NCBI RefSeq assembly: GCF_003253545.1
Contig: NZ_QKYV01000004.1
Coordinates: forward strand, 310,001-374,000
Source of the DNA: Mesonia algae
Lineage (GTDB): Bacteria > Bacteroidota > Bacteroidia > Flavobacteriales > Flavobacteriaceae
Reading direction: 5' to 3'
Length of the DNA stretch: 64,000 nucleotides
Of this stretch, positions 9,195 through 18,493 are shown piece by piece. The position numbers and the translations under genes are program-made. The first letter of the stretch is position 1; every line of letters begins with the position of its first letter. The notes beneath the pieces were generated by a model. That model was not told where the DNA came from. It saw only the letters and a list, made by a program, of their open reading frames with translations, and did not search any database.

Positions 9195-10697
9195 TTAAAA
9201 GAATCCCATTGGTTTTTTATCATAAGAGATTAACATGTTTTTTACAACACGATAATGATCTAAAGCCATTTTATGGTTTTCACGACCAAAACCAGATTCT
9301 TTTACTCCACCAAAAGGTGCGTGAGCAGGGTAGGTATTGTATTGATTTACCCAAACTCTACCAGCTTGTATAGCACGTGGTACTTGATATAATTCGTGCG
9401 CATCACGAGACCAAACACCAGCGCCTAAACCGTAAGGTGTATCGTTTGCAATTGCAATAGCTTCTTGTGTAGTTTTAAATGTTGTTAGTGCTACTACAGG
9501 TCCAAAAATTTCTTCTTGGAATACACGCATTTTGTTATCTCCTTTTAAAACGGTTGGTTGTACGTAGTAACCATCGGCTAATTCACCTTCATAGTTACCA
9601 GCTTCACCACCAGCTAAGACAGCTGCACCTTCTTCAATACCAATTTTAATATAGTTTAATATTTTTTCGTATTGCGCTTTAGATACCTGAGAACCAATCA
9701 TTGTTTCTGGATCTAATGGGTTTCCTGGTTTAACTAATTTTAGACGTTCTTGCATTTTTTCAACAAAACGATCTGCAATATCTTCGTGAACCAAAATACG
9801 AGAAGGAGAAGTACATATTTCACCTTGATTTAAAGCAAACATTAAAGCACCTTCTACAGCCTTGCTGAAGAATTCATCATCTTGATCTGCTACAGATGGG
9901 AAGAAAATATTAGGAGATTTACCACCTAATTCCATCGTTACAGGAATAATATTTTCTGCTGCATTATGCAATACCGTACGTCCAGTTTCTGTAGAACCTG
10001 TGAAAGATAATTTAGCAATTCTGTTAGATGTTGCTAAGGCTGCACCAGCTTCTTTACCAAAACCAGTGACGATATTTAGTACACCTGCAGGTAAAATATC
10101 ACCAATTAGTTCCATCAAGGCCATAACACTCGTAGGTGTTTGTTCTGCGGGTTTTACCACAGCTGTACAACCTGCTGCTAAAGCTGGAGCAATTTTCCAT
10201 GCTAACATTAACATAGGGAAGTTCCAAGGAATAATTTCACCAACTACACCAACTGGCTCGTGTAATACAATACTAACAGTGTCTTTATCGTGTTCTGAAA
10301 TACTACCTTCATCTGCACGAATAACTCCTGCAAAATAACGGAAGTGATCTATACAGTAAGGAATATCTGCCGCACGTGCTTCACGAATTGGTTTACCATT
10401 ATCAATAGTTTCTAGCGTTGCTAAATACTCTAAGTTATCTTCCATAACCTGAGCAATTTTTAATAACGCATTGCTACGTTCTGTTGCAGATGAGTTGCTC
10501 CACGCTGGGAAAGCCTCGTGTGCTGCATCTAAAGCAAGATCGATATCTTCTTGTGTAGATCTTGCTGCTTGGGTAAATACTTTTCCATCTACGGGAGATC
10601 TGTTTTCAAAATATTGACCTTTAATTGGGTCAACAAATTTACCTCCAATAAAGTTTCCGTATCTTTCTTTAAAATCGGGTTTTGTTACATTTGCCAT
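9195..10697 (-). CDS. NAD(P)-dependent aldehyde dehydrogenase
   Basis: A 500-residue soluble aldehyde dehydrogenase of the AldB/ExaC branch, which oxidises acetaldehyde and other short aldehydes to acids. The active-site residues are in place: N159 in IPWNF, E256 in MELGGKS, and nucleophile C295 in GEICTSP. The cofactor loop FTGSTETG and the C-terminal [11 protein letters not shown] signature are present. The protein ends normally. A TACATTTG promoter element lies about 60 bp upstream, preceded by a pair of repeated GTTCAA sites. The upstream AraC gene on the same strand is its likely activator, an arrangement common for this dehydrogenase. Confidence 0.92.
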   Translation of the reverse strand: MANVTKPDFKERYGNFIGGKFVDPIKGQYFENRSPVDGKVFTQAARSTQEDIDLALDAAHEAFPAWSNSSATERSNALLKIAQVMEDNLEYLATLETIDNGKPIREARAADIPYCIDHFRYFAGVIRADEGSISEHDKDTVSIVLHEPVGVVGEIIPWNFPMLMLAWKIAPALAAGCTAVVKPAEQTPTSVMALMELIGDILPAGVLNIVTGFGKEAGAALATSNRIAKLSFTGSTETGRTVLHNAAENIIPVTMELGGKSPNIFFPSVADQDDEFFSKAVEGALMFALNQGEICTSPSRILVHEDIADRFVEKMQERLKLVKPGNPLDPETMIGSQVSKAQYEKILNYIKIGIEEGAAVLAGGEAGNYEGELADGYYVQPTVLKGDNKMRVFQEEIFGPVVALTTFKTTQEAIAIANDTPYGLGAGVWSRDAHELYQVPRAIQAGRVWVNQYNTYPAHAPFGGVKESGFGRENHKMALDHYRVVKNMLISYDKKPMGFF

Positions 10698-10759
10698 ATT
10701 ACTGTGTTTTAATTTTTTTTAAATTCTGCTTGAAAAACCAAGCGTTTGTAATGATGGTA

Positions 10760-10767
10760 CAAATGTA
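10760..10767 (-). promoter_or_regulatory. -7 promoter element of the aldehyde dehydrogenase gene
   Basis: On the minus strand this reads TACATTTG, an exact TAnnTTTG match, about 62 bp before the ATG at 10697. Candidate activator sites lie just upstream at 10791-10827. Confidence 0.55.
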
Positions 10768-10790
10768 TAATGGAAGAGGAGTTTCTTATT

Positions 10791-10827
10791 TATTGAAATG
10801 GTTCAATAACTTATGAAAACAGTTCAA
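10791..10827 (-). promoter_or_regulatory. Candidate AraC-type operator, repeated GTTCAA
   Basis: Two related sites, TGAAATGGTTCAA at 10794-10806 and TGAAAACAGTTCAA at 10814-10827, put their GTTCAA cores 21 bp apart, two helical turns. The left site also lies in a perfect dyad (TATTGAA, ATGG, TTCAATA). This is the spacing expected for an AraC-family activator upstream of a -7 element. Confidence 0.45.
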
Positions 10828-10908
10828 GTTGTGTTTTTTAATGTTAAGTAAATATTGATGTAAGTTTAAGTATTTGAAAATCAAATTATTGTAAATGTTT
10901 TGTGTTTT

Positions 10909-11742
10909 TTACATTTCCGTTGGACTAATTCCAAACTTGTTTTTGAAGGCTATGCTAAAATTAGATAGGTTATTATATCCTATATCTAAATAAATATCAG
11001 ACGGTTTTAAATCGCCTCCCTGTAAAAGTTCTTTAGCCTTTTGTAGTCGTTTATCTTTTAACCATTTGCCAGGCGCTTCTTTGTATTCTGCAGTAAAGTG
11101 TCTTTTAAACGTAGATAAGCTCATATTACACAAAAAGGCAATTTCCTCTAATTTTAAATTAGAGTATATGTGATCTTCTACTATATTTTTAAAAGGCGAT
11201 ACTTCTTTAGATATTAAAGCGTGTAAGTAATGTTCAAATTCGCTGCCATATTTGTCTAGTAAATACAAAAGAATTTCTTCAAATTTAAGTGATAACATCG
11301 CATCGCAATAGGCACTGTTTTCAAAGGTCTTAGACGATAACGAGCTTATAAAAGAGGCAATATAATTATCGTTTTCAATCACAAAATAAGGTACTTTTTC
11401 TTGATATGGCTTAACGTCTTTAGTGTACTTGCTTAAAAAACCGGTTAGTTTTTTTTCAGAAAAAAAGAAGAGTTTACAATAGTAAATCGCTTGGGTATCT
11501 AACAGTTCTGTCCACAACCAGTTTCCTTTTTTTAATAGTAATGACTGTTCGCTATTAACAGCTTTAGAAGTATTGGCAAAGTGTACTTGCTTTTTTCCTA
11601 CTTGAAGAAAGCTAAACATATTCATACTTAAATTTACCTTACTTTTAACCACATCACTAGTCATTTTAAAGTCGTACACAAAAATGTCTTTACTTTCGGT
11701 AGGATTATCTAGGTAGATTTCAGGAATATTTTCTATAGCCAT
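10909..11742 (-). CDS. AraC-family transcription activator
   Basis: A 277-residue regulator with an N-terminal ligand-sensing region (about 1-165, of the type seen in ExsA-like proteins) and a C-terminal AraC domain (about 170-277) with two helix-turn-helix units: LEEIAFLCNMSLSTFKRHF, then IYLDIGYNNLSNFSIAFK followed by FGISPTEM. It lies upstream of the aldehyde dehydrogenase gene, same strand, 211 bp apart, and probably switches that gene on in response to an aldehyde or alcohol. The protein is complete and the ATG start is unambiguous. Ligand and target are inferred. Confidence 0.85.
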   Translation of the reverse strand: MAIENIPEIYLDNPTESKDIFVYDFKMTSDVVKSKVNLSMNMFSFLQVGKKQVHFANTSKAVNSEQSLLLKKGNWLWTELLDTQAIYYCKLFFFSEKKLTGFLSKYTKDVKPYQEKVPYFVIENDNYIASFISSLSSKTFENSAYCDAMLSLKFEEILLYLLDKYGSEFEHYLHALISKEVSPFKNIVEDHIYSNLKLEEIAFLCNMSLSTFKRHFTAEYKEAPGKWLKDKRLQKAKELLQGGDLKPSDIYLDIGYNNLSNFSIAFKNKFGISPTEM

Positions 11743-11943
11743 TCAAGTTCTTTTTTTAGTCTATGGAATAATCTATAAAACCAAGTCGGCAAGTTAGCGC
11801 GTATTTTTCAGTAGTCAATGAAAGAGACTAAAAGATTCCAATGCTTTTTTGATTATATATATTCAAATATTGATGTAGAATTTTCCTTAATGAGCCTATT
11901 TTAGTAATAATATTATCCAACGATTAATTCTAAAAAGTGAAAC

Positions 11944-11955
11944 TGACAAAAGTCA
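11944..11955. promoter_or_regulatory. Crp/Fnr-type box upstream of ccoI
   Basis: TGACAAAAGTCA is a perfect dyad. The whole 21-bp stretch 11941-11961 recurs identically at 14492-14512. Its centre lies 40.5 bp upstream of a TAAGTTTA -7 element at 11990-11997, itself 9 bp before the ccoI ATG. Confidence 0.7.
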
Positions 11956-11989
11956 TCTTTTTAAGACTTCATTCTCTAGACCTTTGCTA

Positions 11990-11997
11990 TAAGTTTA
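11990..11997 (+). promoter_or_regulatory. -7 promoter element of ccoI
   Basis: TAAGTTTA matches seven of eight positions of TAnnTTTG. It ends 9 bp before the ccoI start, so the leader is very short. Confidence 0.5.
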
Positions 11998-12006
11998 GAG
12001 GAAGTT

Positions 12007-14433
12007 ATGGAAAATTGTTATCACTGTGGAGACGCTTGTGCCGATAAGACGATTGAGCATCAGAATAAATTTTTCTGCTGTAATGGTTGTAAAACTGTAT
12101 TTGAAATTCTGCATGAAAATGACTTAACGTATTACTACGATTTACAAGCAAATCCAGGTAAAACACCCCTAGAAATAGAAGGGAGGTTCGATTTTCTCGA
12201 CAACCAAAACATTTTAGATCAATTATTAGAGTTTAACGAGCAAGATACTCAAATTGTCTCCTTTGTGGTTCCTCATATTCATTGTAGCTCGTGTATTTGG
12301 GTATTAGAAAATTTAAATAAAATTCACCCAGCGATAAAAAATGCTCAAGTTAATTTTCCGCAGAAATCGGTTAGAATTACCTATAATAATTCAGAAATAA
12401 CACTAAAAGAACTCGTCTTATTACTTTGTAAAATTGGTTATGAACCAAGCATTTCACTTGAGGATTTTAATAAAAAAGAAAAGAAAATAGACCGTAGCCT
12501 TATCTATAAGTTGGGCGTGGCTGGTTTTGCCTTCGGAAACATTATGTTTTTATCTTTTCCGGAATATTTTGAAGTGAGTGAATTTTGGCTAGATCAATTT
12601 AAAATACTTTTTCGGTGGTTAATGTTTGCATTTTCTGTGCCTGTGGTTTTTTATTCAGGTAGAGATTATTTTATTTCAGCATATAAGGGTTTACGTTCTA
12701 AGATTTTAAATATAGACGTTCCTATTGCTATAGGTATTTCGGTACTGTTCTTACGATCTACCCTAGAAATTGTAATGGATTGGGGGACTGGCTTTTTTGA
12801 TAGTCTTGCGGGATTAGTTTTTTTCTTATTGTTAGGTAAATTTTTTCAACAAAAAACATATGCGTTTCTTTCTTTTGAGAGAGATTATAAATCTTATTTT
12901 CCGATAGCTGTCACTCAATTAGTTGAAAACTATCAACACGATCAAAAAAAATCAGATAAAACTAATTTCAGTAAAACTGAAATTCAAACACCCGTTTACG
13001 AACTTGAGCCGGGCAATCGCATTTTAATACGTAATAATGAACTTATCCCAACCGATGGAATTCTTATAAAGGGAGCTGCACTGATAGATTATAGTTTTGT
13101 CACTGGAGAAGCAGCACCTGTAGTTAAACACTCTGGAGATAAAATATATGCCGGCGGAAAGCAACAAGCAGGAATTATTGAGATTGAAGTAACCAAAAAA
13201 GTAGAACAATCTTACTTAACACAGTTGTGGAATAATGAGGTGTTTAGTAAGAACAAAGCCCTCACTTTTGAAAATATTACCGACCAAATAAGCCGAAGAT
13301 TTACACTCGTCATTTTAAGTATTGCGGTACTATCTACTATTTTTTGGCTTTTTAAGGATTTGAGTATTGCTTTTAATGTCTTTACAGCGGTTCTTATAGT
13401 TGCTTGCCCTTGTGCAATTGCACTTGCAGCACCTTTTACATTGGGTAATATGCTACGCATTTTTGGAAAACACAATTTGTACCTCAAAGAAAGTTTGGTT
13501 ATCGAACAGATGGCAAAAGTTGATACAGTAGTTTTTGATAAAACAGGAACTCTTACTACGCATAGCAAAAACTTAATCAGTTATCAAGGTATATCGCTCA
13601 CAGAGATTGAACAAAAAGTCCTAACCAGCACTTTACGAGCATCTAACCATCCATTAAGTCGAGCTTTGTATGAATTTCTTCAAGGAAATGAGATCTATAC
13701 TTTAGATGATTTTGAAGAAAAGACTGGAAAAGGAATTTCGGGACTTTACGGAAATACAAGCGTTAAAGTTGGGAGTTATACGTTTGTAGGAAACAAAAAT
13801 CTAATTTCTGAAACCGAAACGACCCAAGTTCATATAAGTATAAATGAAGACTACAAAGGTTGTTACATACTGCATAACAATTATCGGGAAGGAATGAAAA
13901 AACTCTTTGCGAAATTGAGTGAAACCGCAAATCTTGTGGTGCTTTCAGGTGATAATGATGGCGAAAGAGAATTTCTTAAGAGTCAATTACCACCATTCTC
14001 ACAATTAAAATTTAACCAGAAACCAGACGATAAACTCCGTTACATTAAAAAATTACAAGAGCAAGGTAAAAAAGTAATGATGGTTGGTGATGGATTGAAT
14101 GATGCCGGAGCACTAGCTCAAAGCGATGTTGGTATAGCAGTGTCTGAAGATATAAATGTTTTCTCCCCAGCATGTGATGGGATAATCGATGCTAAAAAAT
14201 TACAAGGGTTAGCTCAGTTTATGTCGCTTTCGCGGAAATCTATACGAATTATTAAATACGCATTTGTTTTCTCTCTTTTTTATAATCTAATAGGATTAGG
14301 TTTTGCCATTACAGGTAATCTAGCTCCTGTAGTAGCAGCTATTTTAATGCCCCTTAGCTCGATAAGTATTGTTGTATTTACCACTATTAGTACGTATTTG
14401 CTAGAGCGGAAAACAACATTCAAAAACTCTTGA
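12007..14433 (+). CDS. ccoI: CcoI-type Cu(I) ATPase for cbb3 oxidase assembly
   Basis: An 808-residue P1B ATPase of the FixI/CcoI type, which moves copper across the inner membrane for insertion into the CuB site of cbb3 oxidase. The N-terminus has the Cys-rich ATPase metal-binding region (C4, C7, C11, C24, C25, C28), then an HMA domain with HCSSC. The core shows VTGEA, ACPCAIAL, DKTGTLT, SNHPLSRA and GDGLNDAG. The final helices carry YN and MPLSS, consistent with Cu(I). It is the first gene of the cbb3 locus and has its own promoter and Crp/Fnr-type box. A second box separates it from ccoS. Confidence 0.93.
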   Translation: MENCYHCGDACADKTIEHQNKFFCCNGCKTVFEILHENDLTYYYDLQANPGKTPLEIEGRFDFLDNQNILDQLLEFNEQDTQIVSFVVPHIHCSSCIWVLENLNKIHPAIKNAQVNFPQKSVRITYNNSEITLKELVLLLCKIGYEPSISLEDFNKKEKKIDRSLIYKLGVAGFAFGNIMFLSFPEYFEVSEFWLDQFKILFRWLMFAFSVPVVFYSGRDYFISAYKGLRSKILNIDVPIAIGISVLFLRSTLEIVMDWGTGFFDSLAGLVFFLLLGKFFQQKTYAFLSFERDYKSYFPIAVTQLVENYQHDQKKSDKTNFSKTEIQTPVYELEPGNRILIRNNELIPTDGILIKGAALIDYSFVTGEAAPVVKHSGDKIYAGGKQQAGIIEIEVTKKVEQSYLTQLWNNEVFSKNKALTFENITDQISRRFTLVILSIAVLSTIFWLFKDLSIAFNVFTAVLIVACPCAIALAAPFTLGNMLRIFGKHNLYLKESLVIEQMAKVDTVVFDKTGTLTTHSKNLISYQGISLTEIEQKVLTSTLRASNHPLSRALYEFLQGNEIYTLDDFEEKTGKGISGLYGNTSVKVGSYTFVGNKNLISETETTQVHISINEDYKGCYILHNNYREGMKKLFAKLSETANLVVLSGDNDGEREFLKSQLPPFSQLKFNQKPDDKLRYIKKLQEQGKKVMMVGDGLNDAGALAQSDVGIAVSEDINVFSPACDGIIDAKKLQGLAQFMSLSRKSIRIIKYAFVFSLFYNLIGLGFAITGNLAPVVAAILMPLSSISIVVFTTISTYLLERKTTFKNS

Positions 14434-14494
14434 TAATGAAAAGAAGTTAAGTCGTTTTTAATTAAAAAATGAATTCAAATAAATTTTCTTTAAC

Positions 14495-14506
14495 TGACAA
14501 AAGTCA
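14495..14506. promoter_or_regulatory. Crp/Fnr-type box upstream of ccoS
   Basis: The second copy of TGACAAAAGTCA, identical over 21 bp to the one before ccoI. Its centre is 29.5 bp upstream of a TAATTTTA -7 element at 14530-14537, exactly 11 bp (one helical turn) closer than in the ccoI promoter. Confidence 0.7.
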
Positions 14507-14529
14507 TCTTTTAGGAAACATCATCACGG

Positions 14530-14537
14530 TAATTTTA
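14530..14537 (+). promoter_or_regulatory. -7 promoter element of the ccoS-ccoNO operon
   Basis: TAATTTTA matches seven of eight positions of TAnnTTTG, 19 bp before the ccoS ATG. Confidence 0.45.
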
Positions 14538-14556
14538 CACTATCAATAAAGTAAGC

Positions 14557-14763
14557 ATGAGTATCATCTATGTATTAATTACCGTAAGCGTTATCGTAGC
14601 TATCATATTCTTTATCGCATTTATTTATTCCGTAAAGAAAGGGCAATACGATGATACTTATACGCCATCCGTGAGAATGCTATTTGAAGATGAACTTGTT
14701 CATCCAAAAAACAATAAAAAGGAAACTAATAATAAAGATTTAATTAAAACCAGTAACCAATAA
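14557..14763 (+). CDS. ccoS: cbb3 oxidase assembly protein CcoS
   Basis: A 68-residue membrane protein: one hydrophobic helix at about 3-25, then the short polar tail GQYDDTYTPSVRMLFED, the CcoS signature. CcoS is needed to load copper and heme into the cbb3 catalytic subunit. It starts the structural operon, 3 bp before ccoNO, and follows the second Crp/Fnr-type box. Length and position fit the family well. Confidence 0.88.
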   Translation: MSIIYVLITVSVIVAIIFFIAFIYSVKKGQYDDTYTPSVRMLFEDELVHPKNNKKETNNKDLIKTSNQ

Positions 14764-14766
14764 ATT

Positions 14767-16971
14767 ATGCAAACAGAACAATTTTACTACGATAATAAGA
14801 TCGTAAAAAAGTTTGTGAATGCCACTATCTTCTGGGGTATTATCGGAATGTCAGTTGGACTTCTGCTCGCTTTCATGTTTTTATTTCCCAATGTAACCGA
14901 TGGTATTTCTTGGTTAAGTTTTGGGCGTTTACGACCCTTACACACCAATGCGGTAATCTTCGCTTTTGTAGGGAACGCAATTTTTGCAGGGGTCTATTAT
15001 TCTTCCCAGCGATTGCTTAAAGCAAGAATGTGGAAAGATTGGTTAAGTAATTTAAATTTTTGGGGTTGGCAAGCCATTATTGTAGGAGCTGCGATCACAT
15101 TACCATTAGGTTATACCACTTCTAAAGAATATGCCGAACTAGAATGGCCATTTGATATTGCAATAGCATTAATTTGGGTTGCTTTTGGAGTTAACTTAAT
15201 AGGAACTATCCTAAAAAGAAGACAGCGTCATTTATATGTAGCTATTTGGTTTTATTTAGGAACTTTTGTAACCGTTGCAGTTTTACATATTGTAAATAGT
15301 ATAGAACTTCCTATTTCGGCATTAAAGAGTTATTCTGTATATGCTGGGGTACAAGATGCTTTGGTACAATGGTGGTACGGACATAATGCAGTTGCATTTT
15401 TTCTAACCACTCCTTTTCTTGGATTGATGTATTATTTTGTTCCGAAAGCTGCCAATAGACCTGTTTATTCTTATAAGTTGTCTATTGTTCATTTTTGGTC
15501 CTTAATTTTTATCTATATATGGGCAGGACCACATCATTTACTGTATTCTTCATTACCCGATTGGGCGCAAAATCTAGGAGTAGCATTTTCTATTATGCTT
15601 TTAGCACCTTCTTGGGGAGGTATGATTAACGGACTTTTAACCTTGCGTGGTGCTTGGGATAAAGTGCGTACAGATCCTGTACTTAAATTTATGGTTGTGG
15701 CAATTACCTGTTACGGGATGGCTACGTTTGAAGGGCCTATGTTATCTCTAAAAAATGTAAATGCGATTGCTCACTTTAGTGACTGGGTTATTGCACACGT
15801 TCACGTAGGAGCATTAGGTTGGAATGGTTTCTTAACCTTCGGGATGATTTACTATTTGGTACCTAAACTTTTCAAAACCAAATTATGGTCAACTCAACTA
15901 GCCAATGCACATTTTTGGGTAGGAACTTTAGGAATCATTATGTATGCACTTCCTATGTACGTAGCTGGATTTGTACAAGCTTCTATGTGGAAACAGTTTA
16001 ACCCTGATGGAACTTTAACTTATGGAAACTTTTTAGAAACTTTAAATGAAATCATTCCTATGTATTGGATGCGTGCTATAGGAGGTACTTTATTTATCGT
16101 AGGTTCATTTATTATGTTGTACAACATTGTAATGACTGTTCGTCAAGGGAATGAAGTAGAAGATGAACTAGCAGAAGCTGCACCATTACAAAAAGTAACT
16201 AAAAAACGTACCTCAAAAGAAGGTTACCATACTTGGTTAGAAAGAAGACCTGTAAAATTAACCATTTTTGCTACGATCGCAATATTAATAGGAGGTATGG
16301 TTCAGATTATTCCTTCCTTAATGGTAGATGAATATGTACCTGTTATTTCTACGGTAAAACCTTATACGCCTTTAGAGTTAGAAGGTAGAGATATTTATAT
16401 ACGTGAAGGTTGTGTTTCTTGTCATTCTCAAATGATAAGACCTTTCCGAAGCGAAGTAGAGCGTTATGGGGAGTATTCAAAATCGGGAGAATATGTATAT
16501 GACCATCCATTTTTATGGGGTAGTAAAAGAACGGGTCCAGATTTAATGCGAGTAGGGCAAAAGTATAGCGATAATTGGCACTTAAATCACTTTTATGATC
16601 CGCAAAGTACAAGTTCTGGTTCTATTATGCCTTCATACAAATGGCTTATAAAAAGTAAGTTAGATAAATCTCAAACTGAAGATAAGATGGAAGCGATGGT
16701 TTCTCTTGGGGTGCCTTATACACCAGAGGAAATAGAGCGCGCTCAACAATGGATGGATGAGCAGGGAACACAAATAGAAAAAAACCTATATGCAGATCCA
16801 GATTTTGTTAAAACCTATGAAGCCGATAAAAAATATGCTCAAGAAAACGGAGAAACATTTATTGAAATGCGTAATCGGGAAGTGGTAGCACTTATTGCAT
16901 ACTTACAGAGGTTAGGTACAGATATAAAAATTAAGACTCAAGACGAAATAACTGCTAACAAAAATCAATAG
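14767..16971 (+). CDS. ccoNO: cbb3 cytochrome oxidase subunits I and II, fused CcoN-CcoO
   Basis: A 734-residue fusion. Residues 1 to about 470 are the twelve-helix catalytic subunit CcoN, with heme b and CuB ligands in LHTNAVIF (H59), WYGHNAV, GPHHLLY and HVHVGALG. After a linker and one more transmembrane helix (about 495-515) comes the mono-heme cytochrome c subunit CcoO, with CVSCH at 549-553 followed by SQMIRPF. The enzyme reduces oxygen to water at very low oxygen levels and pumps protons. The same fusion occurs widely in Bacteroidetes. It is followed 2 bp later by ccoQ. No frame break is seen at the junction. Confidence 0.95.
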   Translation: MQTEQFYYDNKIVKKFVNATIFWGIIGMSVGLLLAFMFLFPNVTDGISWLSFGRLRPLHTNAVIFAFVGNAIFAGVYYSSQRLLKARMWKDWLSNLNFWGWQAIIVGAAITLPLGYTTSKEYAELEWPFDIAIALIWVAFGVNLIGTILKRRQRHLYVAIWFYLGTFVTVAVLHIVNSIELPISALKSYSVYAGVQDALVQWWYGHNAVAFFLTTPFLGLMYYFVPKAANRPVYSYKLSIVHFWSLIFIYIWAGPHHLLYSSLPDWAQNLGVAFSIMLLAPSWGGMINGLLTLRGAWDKVRTDPVLKFMVVAITCYGMATFEGPMLSLKNVNAIAHFSDWVIAHVHVGALGWNGFLTFGMIYYLVPKLFKTKLWSTQLANAHFWVGTLGIIMYALPMYVAGFVQASMWKQFNPDGTLTYGNFLETLNEIIPMYWMRAIGGTLFIVGSFIMLYNIVMTVRQGNEVEDELAEAAPLQKVTKKRTSKEGYHTWLERRPVKLTIFATIAILIGGMVQIIPSLMVDEYVPVISTVKPYTPLELEGRDIYIREGCVSCHSQMIRPFRSEVERYGEYSKSGEYVYDHPFLWGSKRTGPDLMRVGQKYSDNWHLNHFYDPQSTSSGSIMPSYKWLIKSKLDKSQTEDKMEAMVSLGVPYTPEEIERAQQWMDEQGTQIEKNLYADPDFVKTYEADKKYAQENGETFIEMRNREVVALIAYLQRLGTDIKIKTQDEITANKNQ

Positions 16972-16973
16972 TT

Positions 16974-17168
16974 ATGCTAAAATTTATAAAAGGTAACTTA
17001 GAAAACATAGATGGGGTAGCAATCTACCCTATCATATCTCTGCTTATTTTTTTCATCTTTTTTGTAGTGCTTTTTTGGTGGGTTTTTACCGCAAAAAAAG
17101 AACATATCACAGAAGTAAGCAACATTCCATTAGAATTAGATAAAAATCAAAAGGAATTAAACCTATGA
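16974..17168 (+). CDS. ccoQ: cbb3 oxidase small subunit CcoQ
   Basis: A 64-residue protein with one transmembrane helix (about 18-40) rich in Phe, Leu and Trp (VVLFWWVF) and a short polar C-terminus. It fits CcoQ/FixQ, which stabilises the cbb3 complex. It lies between ccoNO (2-bp gap) and ccoP (4-bp ATGA overlap), exactly where CcoQ is expected. The sequence itself is little conserved in the family, so position carries much of the weight. Confidence 0.85.
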   Translation: MLKFIKGNLENIDGVAIYPIISLLIFFIFFVVLFWWVFTAKKEHITEVSNIPLELDKNQKELNL

Positions 17169-18136
17169 AGACAACAGCAATTTTAAGAATAATAGGATTT
17201 TCAATTTTTGGTTATTTTTTCCTGAATTGGATTGGTACTACAGGAGAAACATCGGTTTTTGAAGAACAAGCGTGGTGGTGGGCTCTTTTAGGTTTTTTAA
17301 TCATAGCCTATGCAGCAGCTGAAATTTGTGTAGGAGCCTTAGAAAGTGTTCTACGCCGAAGCTTGAAACCAGAAGCTCTAGTGGAATACGATGAGAAACG
17401 TGTATTAGAGAAAAAGAATCAATTTAGATGGTTAAAAGAGACTTATAAAAATTTATTAGGAAGCCAACCCATAGAGCAGGAAGGAGAAATTATTCTTGAC
17501 CATAATTATGATGGTATTCGTGAGTTGGATAATAAATTACCACCGTGGTGGGTATATGGTTTCTATGCCTCTATCATTTTTGCGGTGGTATATATGGCGC
17601 GCTATCATATTTTTGATGGCATAAACCAAGATGAAGAATATCAAATAGCTGTAGCAGAAGCTAAATTAGAGATTGAAGAATACAAAAAAAATGCTAAAGA
17701 TTTAGTAGACTTTAATACGGTTGAACTATTAACCGATGCTGGTGATATTAAAGCAGGTGAAACCATTTTTACAGGTAATTGTGTTGCTTGTCACAAAGTT
17801 GGTGGAGCAGGAGGTATAGGTCCAAACCTTACCGATGATCATTGGATTTTAGGAGGAGGAGTTAAGAATGTTTTTAAAACAATTTCAGAAGGAGGACGTG
17901 CAGGAAAAGGGATGGTTTCTTGGAAATCCGACTTAAAACCTTCCGAAATGGCACAAGTAGCTAGTTATGTAATTAGCTTACATGGTTCAAATCCACCAGA
18001 CGCTAAAGAAGCTGAAGGCGAAATATGGGTAGATGAAAATGCACCTGTAGAAGAAATTCAAGTCAAAATGATAGACAGCACCAACGTAGAAGTGATTATA
18101 GAAGATCAGCCTGTAACAGAAGATGTTATTCAATAA
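17165..18136 (+). CDS. ccoP: cbb3 oxidase subunit III, CcoP
   Basis: A 323-residue membrane-anchored cytochrome c. Two N-terminal helices (about 5-22 and 38-57) precede a cytoplasmic stretch, then the conserved CcoP segment DGIRELDNKLPPWW and a third helix (about 135-150). The soluble domain has a single heme motif CVACH at 206-210 and a downstream Met in GKGMVSW. Proteobacterial CcoP carries two hemes; this one has one, as in other Bacteroidetes. A charged acidic tail follows. It passes electrons from periplasmic carriers to the CcoO heme. Confidence 0.92.
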   Translation: MKTTAILRIIGFSIFGYFFLNWIGTTGETSVFEEQAWWWALLGFLIIAYAAAEICVGALESVLRRSLKPEALVEYDEKRVLEKKNQFRWLKETYKNLLGSQPIEQEGEIILDHNYDGIRELDNKLPPWWVYGFYASIIFAVVYMARYHIFDGINQDEEYQIAVAEAKLEIEEYKKNAKDLVDFNTVELLTDAGDIKAGETIFTGNCVACHKVGGAGGIGPNLTDDHWILGGGVKNVFKTISEGGRAGKGMVSWKSDLKPSEMAQVASYVISLHGSNPPDAKEAEGEIWVDENAPVEEIQVKMIDSTNVEVIIEDQPVTEDVIQ

Positions 18137-18174
18137 TTTTTAAAAAGTTATCCTGAATCAAAAAATATTAAAAA

Positions 18175-18477
18175 ATGATGACCGAATTAGCTAAAAGCTT
18201 AAAGTTGAGCGATCAACCTGTGATCAAAAAAATACTTGACGAAAATGGCACAAAAGTTCTAGCCATAGGATTAAAGCGTGGTGTAGAATTAAAAGAACAT
18301 GTGGCTCCGTGTAAAGCAAAATTATTGGTCATAAAGGGTGAGATAGACTTTAATACAAATTTAGAAAGTCGTCGATATGCTTGCTATGAAAGTTATGATA
18401 TTCCAATCAACCTAAAACATAGTGTAGTGGCCTGGGATGACGCAATATTCTTATTGTTTTTAAATACTAAAAAATAA
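18175..18477 (+). CDS. Small cupin-like protein in the cco operon
   Basis: A 100-residue cytoplasmic protein with alternating short beta strands, consistent with a single cupin-type barrel (KVLAIGLKRGVELKEHVAP, then KLLVIKGEIDF and IPINLKHSVVAWDD). The two histidine-containing segments (near residues 42 and 81) could be metal ligands, but only part of the classical cupin pattern is present. It lies 38 bp after ccoP and 16 bp before ccoG, inside the oxidase operon. Start codons at 18175 and 18178 are both possible. Function unknown; a role in oxidase assembly or in sensing is only suggested by position. Confidence 0.65.
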   Translation: MMTELAKSLKLSDQPVIKKILDENGTKVLAIGLKRGVELKEHVAPCKAKLLVIKGEIDFNTNLESRRYACYESYDIPINLKHSVVAWDDAIFLLFLNTKK

Positions 18478-18493
18478 AGAATTACAAAAATTA

